Below are positions 9,418 through 16,716 of a stretch of DNA of 23,046 bases, piece after piece; within the stretch, counting starts at the first letter, position 1; each line of letters opens with the position of its first letter. The notes beneath the pieces were generated by a model. It did no database searches. It was not told the origin of the DNA and saw nothing but the letters and a program-made list of their open reading frames with translations. The translations under genes were made by a program, and so were the position numbers. Source of the stretch: an uncultured Collinsella sp. (lineage in GTDB: Bacteria > Actinomycetota > Coriobacteriia > Coriobacteriales > Coriobacteriaceae); NCBI GenBank assembly GCA_900551665.1, contig URWW01000028.1, forward strand, positions 1 to 23,046, written 5' to 3'.

Positions 9418-10875
9418 TTAGGCGGCGAGGCGCTTGAGCACGTCGACGAGCAGGGTGTAGAAACGCTCGGAGGAGGCGAGCTCCATGGACTCATCGGGCG
9501 TGTGAACGTCCTTCAGGGTCGGACCGACGGCGATGGCATCCAGGCCGTCGAGGGCCTCGGCGAACAGACCGCACTCAAGGCCGGCGTGGATGGACTCGAT
9601 GCGAAGCTCGGCATCGAACAGCTCGCGGTAGCTCTCGAGGAAGACGTCACGCACCGGGGAGTGCTCGGCGTAGCTCCAGCCCGGGTACTCGAACTCGAAC
9701 TTGACGTCGAAGCCCAGGACGTCGGCGAGGGTCTGCAGTCGATCCTTGAACTCCTCCTGCAGAGAGGTGATGGAGGAACGCGGAGACAGCAAGATCTTGG
9801 CCTCGTCATCGGACGTGGCGACAACGCCGATGTTGGAGGAGACGTCAACGGCACCGTCGGCCGCCAGGTTGCGGCGCATCACGCCGTTGGGGGCGAGGCG
9901 GATGGCGCGCACAAAGGCGAGGGCGGTGTCCTCGTTGATGGCCTCGACCCCGGCGTCATCGGCAATTGCGACATCGCAGGTGAAACCGGGGTCGTAGGTC
10001 TCGAGCTCGACGGCGACCTTCGCGGCGATTTCGCGGGCAAGCTCGGCGCCCGCCTCGGCAGCGGCGTGATCGGCGTAGACGAGCTCGGCCTTGCACTCGC
10101 GGTTGATGGCGTTGTCCTTGGTGCCGCCGTTGAAGCTCACCAGGGCAGGCTCACCAGCGATCATGAGGCGCTCGACGATGCGGGCCATGATGAGGTTGCC
10201 GTTGCCGCGCTCGAGGTGGATGTCGGCACCGGAGTGACCGCCAAGAAGGCCGGAGATCTCAAGCGTGAGGACGCTGCCGGACTTGTGCTCGCGCGTGATG
10301 GGTCGGGTGTAGGTAACAACGACGCCGCCGGCGCAGCTGACGGTGGCAACGCCCTCCTCCTCGGAGTCGAGGTTGATCATGGTGCGGGCGTCGATCTGGG
10401 ACTTGTCGAGAGTCTCGGCGCCCACGAGGCCGGACTCCTCGTCGGTAGTGAAGACGCACTCGAGGGCCGGATGGGCCAGGGAGTCGTCATCGAGCACGGT
10501 GAGCATGAGCGCGACCGCAATGCCATTGTCGGCGCCCAGGGTGGTGCCGTTGGCGGTGAGGACACCGTCGGTCACCACGAGGTCGATGCCGTCCTTGGTG
10601 AAATCGTGCTCGACGGAGCCGAGCTTGTCGCACACCATATCGATGTGGCCCTGCAGCATGACGGCGGGCTTATCCTCGGCACCGGCGGAGGCGGCCTTCT
10701 TGATGATCACGTTGTGGACATCATCCTGATAGACCCACAGGCCGTGGTCCTTGGCGAACGCCACCAGGTAATCGCTGATCTGCTTCTCGTTGCCGGACTC
10801 GCGCGGGATGGCGCTGATCTCCTCGAAGTAATGGAACAGCTTGGCGGGCTCATAGCCGGTGATCTTGTAGTCCAT
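9418..10875 (-). CDS. pepD: Aminoacyl-histidine dipeptidase (PepD-type M20 metallopeptidase)
   Basis: PepD is a cytosolic di-zinc peptidase of family M20 that cleaves Xaa-His and other dipeptides. The protein has 485 residues, the expected length. Metal and catalytic sites are visible as LQGHIDMVCDK (His77, Asp79), LGADNGIAVA (Asp116), TTDEESGLVGA (catalytic Glu146, metal Glu147), INLDSEEEG (Asp170), and a final His in KDVHTPDESM near the C-terminus. The lid/dimerisation domain begins about residue 190 with SGLLGGHSGADIH. The start at 10875 is supported by AAGGAGG, 6 bases upstream. It is a single-gene unit: gntR converges on it, and lysS upstream is separated by 405 bp rich in palindromic repeats. 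It probably serves peptide nutrition. Confidence 0.93.
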   Translation of the reverse strand: MDYKITGYEPAKLFHYFEEISAIPRESGNEKQISDYLVAFAKDHGLWVYQDDVHNVIIKKAASAGAEDKPAVMLQGHIDMVCDKLGSVEHDFTKDGIDLVVTDGVLTANGTTLGADNGIAVALMLTVLDDDSLAHPALECVFTTDEESGLVGAETLDKSQIDARTMINLDSEEEGVATVSCAGGVVVTYTRPITREHKSGSVLTLEISGLLGGHSGADIHLERGNGNLIMARIVERLMIAGEPALVSFNGGTKDNAINRECKAELVYADHAAAEAGAELAREIAAKVAVELETYDPGFTCDVAIADDAGVEAINEDTALAFVRAIRLAPNGVMRRNLAADGAVDVSSNIGVVATSDDEAKILLSPRSSITSLQEEFKDRLQTLADVLGFDVKFEFEYPGWSYAEHSPVRDVFLESYRELFDAELRIESIHAGLECGLFAEALDGLDAIAVGPTLKDVHTPDESMELASSERFYTLLVDVLKRLAA

Positions 10876-10920
10876 GGGTGCCTCCTTGGCGCATCTGGTA
10901 CGGACATTAGGCATACGACT

Positions 10921-10949
10921 TATATATTCCCAGAGTTCAGCCGAGGAAA
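10921..10949 (-). promoter_or_regulatory. Possible pepD promoter
   Basis: On the minus strand, TATATA (10921-10926) could be a -10 box, 17 bp from TTTCCT (10944-10949), a poor -35. It is 45 bp upstream of the pepD start. The remaining DNA to 11067 is GC-rich with no gene. The stretch about 10995-11055 has loose CCAG/TTGGGGC/CCGC repeats resembling those at the right end of the window. Confidence 0.35.
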
Positions 10950-11067
10950 CCAGTCCGCACTCGACGAGAGGCCCCTCGCTCACGTCCGACGGGCGAAATC
11001 GGCCCCAGCCAGCGTTGGGGCGACCGCAACCAGCCCCGGTCCGGCTGCAGCCGACCCCATCCTTCAT

Positions 11068-11125
11068 CGAGACATAACAAAAGTCACGTTTCCAGGGGCG
11101 GAAACGTGACTTTCATTTGACTTCG
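11068..11125. repeat. Family B 58-bp palindromic repeat, copy 1
   Basis: Left arm CGAGACATAACAAAAGTCAC at 11068-11087, an 18-bp loop, and right arm 11106-11125. The loop can itself pair (GTTTCC with GGAAAC), so the inner hairpin is very strong. The right arm is degenerate beyond GTGACTTT. It shares arm sequence and exact 20+18+20 layout with the two copies at 21.5 and 22.9 kb. Confidence 0.75.
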
Positions 11126-11182
11126 GTCGGCGTTCGGAGGCCATTCGGCACCCAGAGCCAACCTCAAGTATCCGGCGTCAGC

Positions 11183-11227
11183 CTCAATTTAGGGACTGTC
11201 CCTAAATTGAGTTGTGGGGACTGTCCC
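11183..11227. repeat. 29-bp perfect palindrome plus second GGGACTGTCCC copy
   Basis: CTCAATTTAGGGAC at 11183-11196 and its exact complement at 11198-11211 surround a single T. A second GGGACTGTCCC follows at 11217-11227, running on to AGAATTGGGG. It lies about 50-100 bp past the lysS stop. The CTCAATT ends and the GGGAC core link it to the family A repeats. A weak TCGTTC / GAACGA hairpin lies between it and lysS. Confidence 0.7.
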
Positions 11228-11280
11228 AGAATTGGGGCAACCTACAGAGGGCCATCGTTCGTCAGAACGACGAAACCAAT

Positions 11281-13266
11281 CTAGTAGAGCTTGGCGCCGG
11301 CCGGAATGGAGTCGTCCACGATCAGAACGTTGAGGCGCTCGGGGGTCTCGTCGCCCTCGGCCTCGGCGTGCACGGCGGAGATGATCATGCCGCAGCTGGG
11401 GATGCCCATCATCTTGCGCGGGGGCAGGTTGGTGATGGCGATGAGCGTCTTGCCGATCAGGTCCTCCGGCTCGTAGTAGTCATGAATACCGGAAAGAATC
11501 GTGCGGTCGGTGCCGCTGCCGTCGTCCAGGGTGAAGTTCAGCAGCTTCTTGGACTTGGGAACGGCCACGCAGTCCTTGACCTTCACGGCGCGGAAGTCGC
11601 TCTTGGCAAAGGTGTCGAAATCGACGAAATCCTCGAACAGCGGCTCGACGACCACCTTGGAGTAGTCGTTCGTGGGCTTAGCGGGCACAAGGAACGGGCT
11701 CGCGGCACCCGCGGCCTCGGCCATCTGCGCGGCCTTGGCGGCGGCAGCGCCGGACTTGGAGCCCTTCTCGGGCTTCATGTGCGGGAACAGCAGGACGTCG
11801 CGGATGGACGTGGAGTTGGTGAGCAGCATGACCACGCGGTCGATGCCGATGCCGATGCCGCCCGCCGGGGGCATGCCGTACTCGAGGGCGCGCACGTAGT
11901 CCTCGTCGTACTCCATGGCCTCGTCGTCGCCGCCAGCCTTCTCCTCCATCTGCGCGGCGAAGCGCTCGGCCTGGTCGACCGGGTCGTTGAGCTCGGAGAA
12001 CGCGTTGGCGTACTCGTGCGCGGCGATGAAGAGCTCGAAGCGGTGCGTGAGGCGCGGATCGTCCTCGTGACGCTTGGCCAGCGGGGAGACCTCGACGGGG
12101 TAATCCACGACGAAGGTCGGGTTGATGAGAATGGCCTCGCCAAGCTCGTCGAACAGCTCGGCGATGAGCTTGCCGGCGGTCCACTCGGGCTTGTACTCGA
12201 TGTCGTGCTCGTCGCAGGCGGCGCGAAGCTCCTCGACGGGCGTATCGATGGTGATGGTGCGACCCAGCACCTCGGAGACGACGTCGGTCATGGGGCGGGA
12301 CGGCCACGGGGAGAACAGGTCGATGGCCTGGCCCTGGTAGTCGATCATGCCCTCCAGGCCGATGGCACGCGCGGCAGCCTTGATGACACCCTCGGCGAGC
12401 TCCTTCATGCCCTCGAGGTCGGAGTAGGCGCGATAGGCCTCCATAGTGGTGAACTCAGGGTTGTGCGTGAGGTCCATACCTTCGTTGCGGAAGATGCGGC
12501 CGATCTCGAACACGCGCTCATAGCCGCCCACGAGCAGGCGCTTGAGATGCAGCTCGGTGGCGATGCGCAGGTAGTTCTCCTGGTTGAGCGCGTTGAAGTG
12601 CGTGATGAACGGCTTGGCCGTGGCACCGCCCTGGATGGACTGCAGGATGGGGGTCTCGACCTCCATGTAGCCGTTGTCCTCCATGTAGCGGCGGAAGGCG
12701 GAGACGATGGCGGAGCGCTTGCGGAAGGTCTCGCGCACATCCTCGTTCACGATGAGGTCGACGTAACGCTGACGATAGCGGGTCTCCTTATCGGAGAGGC
12801 CGTGGAACTTCTCGGGCAGCGGGCGGACCGCCTTGGAGAGCAGCTGGGCGGTACGCGGAGCGACGGAGAGCTCGCCGCGCTTGGTGCGCGTCACCTGGCC
12901 GGTGGCCTGGACGATGTCTCCCATGTCGAGTTTCTTCAAGACCTCCCAGGACTCCTCCTCCACGTCGTTCACGCGGCAGAAGAGCTGAATGTCGGCCGAG
13001 GGGTCGCGCACGACGATGAACATGATCTTGCCCTGACCGCGCTTGGCCACGACGCGACCGCCGATGGTGACGGTCTCGGGGGCGACCTCCTCGTTGGCGA
13101 GATGCTCACAACGGTCGAGCAGGTCGGCGGCGTGATCGGTCACGGAAGAACGCTCCGGGTAGGGATTCTTGCCGGCAGCGTACAGGGCGGCGCGGTCGGC
13201 GAGGCGGCGGGCGCGCTCGTCGTTCAGGATGTTGGCGGGCTCGGCGGCTTCGAGGTTCTCGGCCAT
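11281..13266 (-). CDS. lysS: Lysyl-tRNA synthetase with C-terminal tRNA-binding domain
   Basis: Charges tRNA-Lys with lysine. Of its 661 residues, 1-150 include the OB-fold anticodon-binding domain. The class II catalytic core covers 155-497, with motif 2 around FRNEGMDLTHNPEFTTMEAY (259-278) and motif 3 GIGIGIDRVVML (470-481). A normal bacterial LysRS ends near DVLLFPHMKPE (490-500). Here an Ala-rich linker (505-530) leads into an extra domain (about 545-661) with VKVKDCVAVPKSKKLLNFTL, ILSGIHDYYEPEDLIGK, and NLPPRKMMGIPSCGMI. This is the EMAPII/Trbp111-like tRNA-binding fold usually found at the MetRS C-terminus. The start at 13266 has GAGGAG upstream. It lies downstream of greA, with the greA terminator between. 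Both parts are clearly recognisable, and the reading frame is continuous through the join. Confidence 0.96.
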   Translation of the reverse strand: MAENLEAAEPANILNDERARRLADRAALYAAGKNPYPERSSVTDHAADLLDRCEHLANEEVAPETVTIGGRVVAKRGQGKIMFIVVRDPSADIQLFCRVNDVEEESWEVLKKLDMGDIVQATGQVTRTKRGELSVAPRTAQLLSKAVRPLPEKFHGLSDKETRYRQRYVDLIVNEDVRETFRKRSAIVSAFRRYMEDNGYMEVETPILQSIQGGATAKPFITHFNALNQENYLRIATELHLKRLLVGGYERVFEIGRIFRNEGMDLTHNPEFTTMEAYRAYSDLEGMKELAEGVIKAAARAIGLEGMIDYQGQAIDLFSPWPSRPMTDVVSEVLGRTITIDTPVEELRAACDEHDIEYKPEWTAGKLIAELFDELGEAILINPTFVVDYPVEVSPLAKRHEDDPRLTHRFELFIAAHEYANAFSELNDPVDQAERFAAQMEEKAGGDDEAMEYDEDYVRALEYGMPPAGGIGIGIDRVVMLLTNSTSIRDVLLFPHMKPEKGSKSGAAAAKAAQMAEAAGAASPFLVPAKPTNDYSKVVVEPLFEDFVDFDTFAKSDFRAVKVKDCVAVPKSKKLLNFTLDDGSGTDRTILSGIHDYYEPEDLIGKTLIAITNLPPRKMMGIPSCGMIISAVHAEAEGDETPERLNVLIVDDSIPAGAKLY

Positions 13267-13354
13267 CTCGGTGACTCCTCTCGTGGTGCCGGACCGTGGC
13301 CCGGCTGTTCTTCGGCACGGCAATCGCTCATCAAGCGTACCGTGAAGGGGCTTC

Positions 13355-13397
13355 AAACGAAAACCGCCCCCTGGCGCCATGCGGCGTCAAGGAGCGG
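13355..13397 (-). terminator. Terminator after greA
   Basis: On the minus strand CCGCTCCTTG (13388-13397) pairs with CAGGGGGCGG (13364-13373), counting two G-U pairs. A small CGCC/GGCG stem lies inside and TTTTCGTTT follows. It separates greA from lysS. Confidence 0.6.
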
Positions 13398-13424
13398 AGT
13401 TGCGCGCTAGGATTCGAACGAACC

Positions 13425-13895
13425 CTAGCGCGAGATCTTGGCGATGGTGTAGACGCGCGTCTTGCCGTTTGCAAGCACGACCTCGACGCTCTCGCCCTCA
13501 CCGTGACCGATGATGGCACGACCGACCGGGGACTCGTTGGAGATCTTGTGCTCGAGAACGTTGGTCTCGGTGGTACCGACGATGGTGAAGTCGGAGGCCT
13601 CGCCCTCGCCGTCGATCAGCGTGACGACGCTGCCGATGGAGACGATCATGCTGGAGCCGGCAACGGCATCCTGAGCGTTGGCCAGGGTGGCGCGGATCTC
13701 GGCGATGCGGGCGGCATTGCGAGCCTGGTCCTCCTTGGCGGCATCGTACTCGGCGTTCTCGGAAAGGTCGCCGAATGCACGGGCCTCTTTGATGTGCTCG
13801 ACGATCTCACGGCTCTTCTCGCCCTCGAGATACGCGAGCTCCTCCTCGAGCTTCTTGCGGCCCTCGGCAGTCAGTACGATCTGGCTTACGTCCAT
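13425..13895 (-). CDS. greA: Transcript cleavage factor GreA
   Basis: GreA enters the secondary channel of RNA polymerase and triggers cleavage of backtracked RNA. The 156 residues match the family. An N-terminal coiled coil (LTAEGRKKLEEELAYLEGEKSREIVEHIKEARAFGDLSENAEYDAAKEDQ region, about 8-58) carries the acidic tip DLSENAEYDAAKE. The C-terminal FKBP-like domain includes GSVVTLIDGE, ISNESPVGRAIIGHGEGE and a final VYTIAKISR. AGAGGGG precedes the ATG. The gene sits between tatA and lysS. The stop codon falls inside a 9-bp-stem hairpin (CGCGCTAGG at 13403-13411 with 13424-13432), and a separate terminator follows. Confidence 0.96.
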   Translation of the reverse strand: MDVSQIVLTAEGRKKLEEELAYLEGEKSREIVEHIKEARAFGDLSENAEYDAAKEDQARNAARIAEIRATLANAQDAVAGSSMIVSIGSVVTLIDGEGEASDFTIVGTTETNVLEHKISNESPVGRAIIGHGEGESVEVVLANGKTRVYTIAKISR

Positions 13896-13924
13896 GCGAC
13901 GATCCCCTCTTAGCGTGTGTGTGC

Positions 13925-13973
13925 AGAAATAACAGCAAAGCGACCGGCGAACCCTAGCGGGTCAACCGGCCGC
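13925..13973 (-). terminator. Candidate terminator after tatA
   Basis: An interrupted stem, GCG-CCGG-ACCC with GGGT-CCGG-CGC (13940-13973), is followed on the minus strand by TTTGCTGTTATTT. It lies between the tatA stop and the greA start. Confidence 0.45.
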
Positions 13974-13995
13974 GATCAACCCTTGTGTACGCGGG

Positions 13996-14253
13996 TTACT
14001 CGGCGTCCTTGGCGGCCGCGGCTTCCTTCTTGGCCTTGGCCTCGGCGAGCTGAGCCTCGAGCTGGGCGACCTCGTCGTCCTCCTCGACGACCTCGGCCTC
14101 CTCGGCCTGCTGCTCGTCGTCACCGGACATGCCCTCACGGATGTTCTTGACCGTCTTGCCCAGGGACTTGCCGAGCTTCGGCAGGTTCTTAGGGCCGAAA
14201 ATCAGCAGGGCGACGATGAGGATGACAACCCACTCAAAACCTTTAGGGAACAT
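13996..14253 (-). CDS. tatA: Sec-independent protein translocase subunit TatA
   Basis: A single-span membrane protein of 85 residues that forms the pore or membrane-weakening part of the Tat system for folded proteins. Residues 5-19 form the transmembrane helix, followed by the FGPKNLPKLGKSLGKTVKNIREG hinge and amphipathic helix typical of TatA/TatE. A highly acidic tail (44-63) and an Ala/Lys-rich coiled end follow. GGAGG lies 7 bases before the ATG. No tatB or tatC is present in the window. It has its own promoter upstream and a candidate terminator after it. TatB is an alternative label, but the short length and the FGP hinge fit TatA better. Confidence 0.92.
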   Translation of the reverse strand: MFPKGFEWVVILIVALLIFGPKNLPKLGKSLGKTVKNIREGMSGDDEQQAEEAEVVEEDDEVAQLEAQLAEAKAKKEAAAAKDAE

Positions 14254-14321
14254 ACCATTTCCTCCAGAAACTTTCCGTTTGGCGTGACATGCGCGATATG
14301 CGCCGCGCGCTAGCTCGAAAG

Positions 14322-14351
14322 AGTATAACCCGCCATCACGGCTCTGCACAA
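14322..14351 (-). promoter_or_regulatory. tatA promoter
   Basis: Minus-strand -10 box TATACT at 14322-14327 and -35-like TTGTGC at 14346-14351, with 18-bp spacing. It lies about 70 bp upstream of the tatA start. The -10 box matches consensus at five of six positions; the -35 is weaker. Confidence 0.5.
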
Positions 14352-14584
14352 CATCTGACAATTCTACACGGGCAACGGGCCCGTTCGGTTAAGAGTCGGT
14401 AAGCGGCGTATGGGGTATTTTTGGACCTGCCGGAAGATATTCCTCCCCGCATCATGTATGGCGACGAACGCGACGGCGGTGGCGAACGCAGGCTACGAAA
14501 GCAACGCGATGCCGAACTTGCGGACAGCGAATTCATGTGCGGACGGTCACCCATGATCACGGGCGGAGGTTTGCCCGCAGATAC
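14352..14584. other. Gene-poor stretch upstream of tatA
   Basis: This is the rest of the 370-bp gap between tatA and tRNA-Pro. A 74-codon plus-strand frame with a TTG start (14421-14645) has a reasonable amino-acid mix. However, it runs through the tRNA terminator and into the antisense of the tRNA gene, so I do not call it. No repeat or regulatory element was recognised. Confidence 0.4.
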
Positions 14585-14614
14585 GCAAAAAGGGCCGCCC
14601 GAAGGCGACCCTTT
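14585..14614 (-). terminator. Terminator after tRNA-Pro
   Basis: An 11-bp stem (14589-14599 with 14604-14614, one G-U pair) closes a UUCG tetraloop in the minus-strand RNA. It ends in an A/U-rich run (arm AAAGGG / CCCTTT plus TT). It lies 10 bp past the tRNA 3' end. Confidence 0.75.
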
Positions 14615-14623
14615 GCAATGCAA

Positions 14624-14700
14624 TGGTCGGGTTGACTGGATTTGAACCAGCGACCCCCGCGTCCCGAACGCGGTGCTCTACCAAGCTGAGCCACAACCCG
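14624..14700 (-). tRNA. tRNA-Pro (anticodon CGG)
   Basis: A 77-nt cloverleaf. The acceptor stem CGGGTTG pairs with CAACCCG, and the 3' end carries an encoded A-CCA. The anticodon stem CCGCG / CGCGG encloses loop TTCGGGA with anticodon CGG, read as proline. The T arm contains GGTTCAAATCC. The first base pair is C-G, as in bacterial proline tRNAs. Confidence 0.97.
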
Positions 14701-14707
14701 TAGCTCG

Positions 14708-14713
14708 GTTATA
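14708..14713 (-). promoter_or_regulatory. -10 box of tRNA-Pro
   Basis: TATAAC on the minus strand lies 7 bp from the mature 5' end. No good -35 is visible at 17 bp; GCATTG at 18 bp is the closest. It sits in the 36-bp gap after ispE. Confidence 0.4.
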
Positions 14714-14736
14714 GTATCAGAAGATTTCTTCCAATG

Positions 14737-15690
14737 CTAGCCCACAGCGATAAAAGGTCCACTTTTTTCCATCTTCGCAGCTTGGGCCCACCATCCGTGC
14801 TCTTTCATAGCGGCAATACCGATTTTTTCGGCCGCCATCTGCGTTTTGCAGACGGCAAAAACGGTGGCACCTGATCCGCAGACATCGACGGCGCGGACGT
14901 CCGGCTGCTCGCGCAGCCAATCGAGAATCTCGCCGATTTCGGGGCACAGCTCGCGCGCCACCGGGGCGAGATTGTTCGAGACATGCTCGAAGATGGCATC
15001 CTCGTCGTGGGCGCGCATGGCGTCGAGCATGGGCTCGAGCTCGCCCGCGGGCACCGGGCTCTCGTCGAAGCGACGATAGGCCTCGACGGTGGAAACGCCG
15101 TCCGTCATGGGCTTGACCAGCGCGACCGGGGTGCCGGTGAGAGGTCGGAACATCTCGCGCATCGTATCGCCGCGGCCGTCGAGGTGCGCGGGCGGGCCGT
15201 AGAGGAAGAACGGGACGTCGGCGCCGATCGAGCGCGCCACCGCGTCGATGCGCTCGTCGCGCGGGTCGACGCCCCAGTAGCGGCAGATGCCCATGATGGT
15301 TGCGGCGGCATCGGTGGACGGGCCGCCCAGGCCGGCGCGGATGGGGATGTGCTTATCGATGAGGATCGCAAAATTCGGCTCGCGGCCAAAGGCCTCCCCC
15401 ATCGCGACGGCGGCCCTATAGGCGCTGTTGCTCTCCTGCGGGAAATCGGCCTCCGGAACCGTCTTGACCATGAGGCGATCGGACGGCGCGATGGCGAGGG
15501 TATCGGCGATGTCCAGCGTCGTCATGACCGTATCGACACCGTGGTAGCCCTCCTCATCCGTCTGCTCGTGAACCCCCAGATAGAGGTTGATCTTCGCCGG
15601 GGCAGTGATGAGCATGAAACGGCCCTGGGGGGCTTCGGCGCGGACGCCAGCCGCGCGAAGCGGGTCGAACGCGGGGTTCGGCGCGGGCAT
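14737..15690 (-). CDS. ispE: 4-diphosphocytidyl-2-C-methyl-D-erythritol kinase
   Basis: IspE phosphorylates CDP-ME at the 2-hydroxyl using ATP; it is the MEP step between IspD and IspF, both also encoded in this window. It is a GHMP kinase of 317 residues. Seen features are APAKINLYLGV (30-40, substrate Lys), the ATP-binding loop IRAGLGGPSTDAAATI (117-132) and GADVPFFLYG (156-165). The late glycine-rich motif DVCGSGATVFAV completes the fold. The start is the ATG immediately after the veg stop codon (TAA-ATG), with GAGGAG 6 bases upstream inside the end of veg. This tight join implies translational coupling. An internal ATG at residue 26 would remove a non-conserved leader and is the alternative start. 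Confidence 0.95.
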   Translation of the reverse strand: MPAPNPAFDPLRAAGVRAEAPQGRFMLITAPAKINLYLGVHEQTDEEGYHGVDTVMTTLDIADTLAIAPSDRLMVKTVPEADFPQESNSAYRAAVAMGEAFGREPNFAILIDKHIPIRAGLGGPSTDAAATIMGICRYWGVDPRDERIDAVARSIGADVPFFLYGPPAHLDGRGDTMREMFRPLTGTPVALVKPMTDGVSTVEAYRRFDESPVPAGELEPMLDAMRAHDEDAIFEHVSNNLAPVARELCPEIGEILDWLREQPDVRAVDVCGSGATVFAVCKTQMAAEKIGIAAMKEHGWWAQAAKMEKSGPFIAVG

Positions 15691-15987
15691 TTAGTGCTCC
15701 TCGAGCTGCGTGCCGAGCGGGGTGAAGATATGCTCGCCGGTCTCGGGATCGAACAGCTCGACGGTGCCGGTCAGAACGTCGACGTACTGGTACGACTGAC
15801 GCGACTTGCGGCCGCGACGCTCATCGACCTCAATGATGAAGACGGCAGGATGCACGTTCTTGATGACACCCATGCGCTCGATGACGCGGGTGCGGCCCAT
15901 ATTGGCCTTGACCTTCACGCGGTCGCCGACCATCCCGGTCAGCTTCTCCTGGATCTCCGCGACGTGATTGACTTCCATCTCTTCCAT
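15691..15987 (-). CDS. veg: Veg family protein
   Basis: A 98-residue protein of the Veg/DUF1021 family, a small beta-rich protein known in Bacillus for strong vegetative expression and an effect on biofilm formation; its biochemical role is unclear. Recognisable features are GDRVKVKANMGRTRVIERMGVI (21-42), the VFIIEVDERRGRKSRQSYQYVDVLTG core (49-74), and VELFDP. Start at 15987 has GGAGG 7 bases upstream; an in-frame ATG three codons later is an alternative. It is transcribed with ispE, as in Bacillus, where veg lies just upstream of ispE. A strong sigma-70-type promoter precedes it. Confidence 0.9.
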   Translation of the reverse strand: MEEMEVNHVAEIQEKLTGMVGDRVKVKANMGRTRVIERMGVIKNVHPAVFIIEVDERRGRKSRQSYQYVDVLTGTVELFDPETGEHIFTPLGTQLEEH

Positions 15988-16049
15988 GCTATGGCCTCCA
16001 GCAGGGCGCCGTATAGACAGAATGCGCCCAAGATAGACAAACGCGTTGG

Positions 16050-16079
16050 AGTATAGCAGGGAGACGAGGTCTTTCTCAA
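16050..16079 (-). promoter_or_regulatory. Strong veg-ispE promoter
   Basis: On the minus strand -35 TTGAGA (16074-16079) and -10 TATACT (16050-16055) have an 18-bp spacer, each one mismatch from consensus. It lies about 63 bp upstream of the veg start. This fits the high expression known for veg. Confidence 0.7.
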
Positions 16080-16086
16080 GGCCGCC

Positions 16087-16122
16087 TCGGACATGGGCCC
16101 AGCGCATCGGACATGAGCCCAG
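16087..16122. repeat. Two direct repeats with 20-bp period upstream of veg promoter
   Basis: TCGGACATG(G/A)GCCCAG occurs at 16087-16102 and 16107-16122, with one mismatch. The period is close to two helical turns and the block lies just upstream of the veg -35 box. A regulator-binding tandem or a small dispersed repeat are both possible. Confidence 0.5.
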
Positions 16123-16136
16123 GATTGACCATGCCG

Positions 16137-16202
16137 ATAAAAGATCGCCTATGGATTTCTTCCAATCGGGGACTGCGAAAAGGAGGAATTCCATAAGCGA
16201 TC
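16137..16202 (-). terminator. Long-stem terminator after dtd
   Basis: Arms 16143-16163 and 16182-16202 pair over 18 of 21 positions around an 18-nt loop. TTTTAT follows directly on the minus strand. It ends the murI-rph-rdgB-dtd run before the veg promoter. Confidence 0.75.
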
Positions 16203-16266
16203 CGATTCGGGCATGAGCGGTCGCAAGCTATCGCGTCGTGGCGCCCACGCCTGCTCTTCATTCGAA

Positions 16267-16713
16267 TTAGAGCTCGTCGGTGTCGAGGACGATGGTGAAA
16301 GGCCCGTCGTTCACCAGCTCGACCTGCATATCGGCACCAAAACGGCCCGTCTGGACACGCCCCACGTCAGCACGGACGAGGTCGACGAAGTACTCATAGA
16401 GCTCGGTGGCCTGCGCCGGTGGCGCGGCCTCGACAAAGGAGGGGCGACGGCCCTTCCTGCAATTGGCGAACAGCGTGAACTGAGAGACCACCAGGACCTC
16501 GCCGCCCACATCGGGAAGCGAGAGGTTCGTCTTGCCCTCCTCGTCGTCGTTGATGCGCAGGGCGAAGATCTTGCTCCAGAGCTTGTCCGCCTCTGCTCGG
16601 GTGTCGGCATGACCGACGCCGAGCAGAATCAGATACCCGGCGCCGATCTTGCCCACAACGTCCCCGGCGATTGTCACGCTCGCGCGCTCAACGCGCTGAA
16701 TGACGGCGCGCAT
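16267..16713 (-). CDS. dtd: D-aminoacyl-tRNA deacylase
   Basis: DTD removes D-amino acids (and glycine from tRNA-Ala) from mischarged tRNA, protecting translation. The 148-residue protein has the family start MRAVIQRVERASVTI, the catalytic SQFTLFANCRKGRRPSF segment, and the C-terminal NDGPFTIVLDT carrying the Gly-Pro chiral filter. The start at 16713 has AGGAG upstream, overlapping the end of rdgB. Only 3 bp separate it from the rdgB stop, so the two are co-transcribed and probably translationally coupled. A strong terminator follows. Confidence is high because both signature motifs are intact. Confidence 0.96.
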   Translation of the reverse strand: MRAVIQRVERASVTIAGDVVGKIGAGYLILLGVGHADTRAEADKLWSKIFALRINDDEEGKTNLSLPDVGGEVLVVSQFTLFANCRKGRRPSFVEAAPPAQATELYEYFVDLVRADVGRVQTGRFGADMQVELVNDGPFTIVLDTDEL

Positions 16714-16716
16714 GGG

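Noticed and set aside
11212..13410. 732-codon plus-strand frame opposite lysS, and similar long frames opposite pepD, ispE, murI and clpC
   Set aside because: Low-complexity Gly/Leu/Val/His-rich translations without motifs or ribosome sites; shadows of the real genes.
14421..14645. 74-codon plus-strand frame with TTG start
   Set aside because: It runs through the tRNA-Pro terminator and into the antisense of the tRNA, and has no recognised family.
14723..16166. 13-bp word GATTTCTTCCAAT shared by the ispE-tRNA gap and the dtd terminator loop
   Set aside because: Too short to separate from chance without a genome-wide count, and the flanks do not match.
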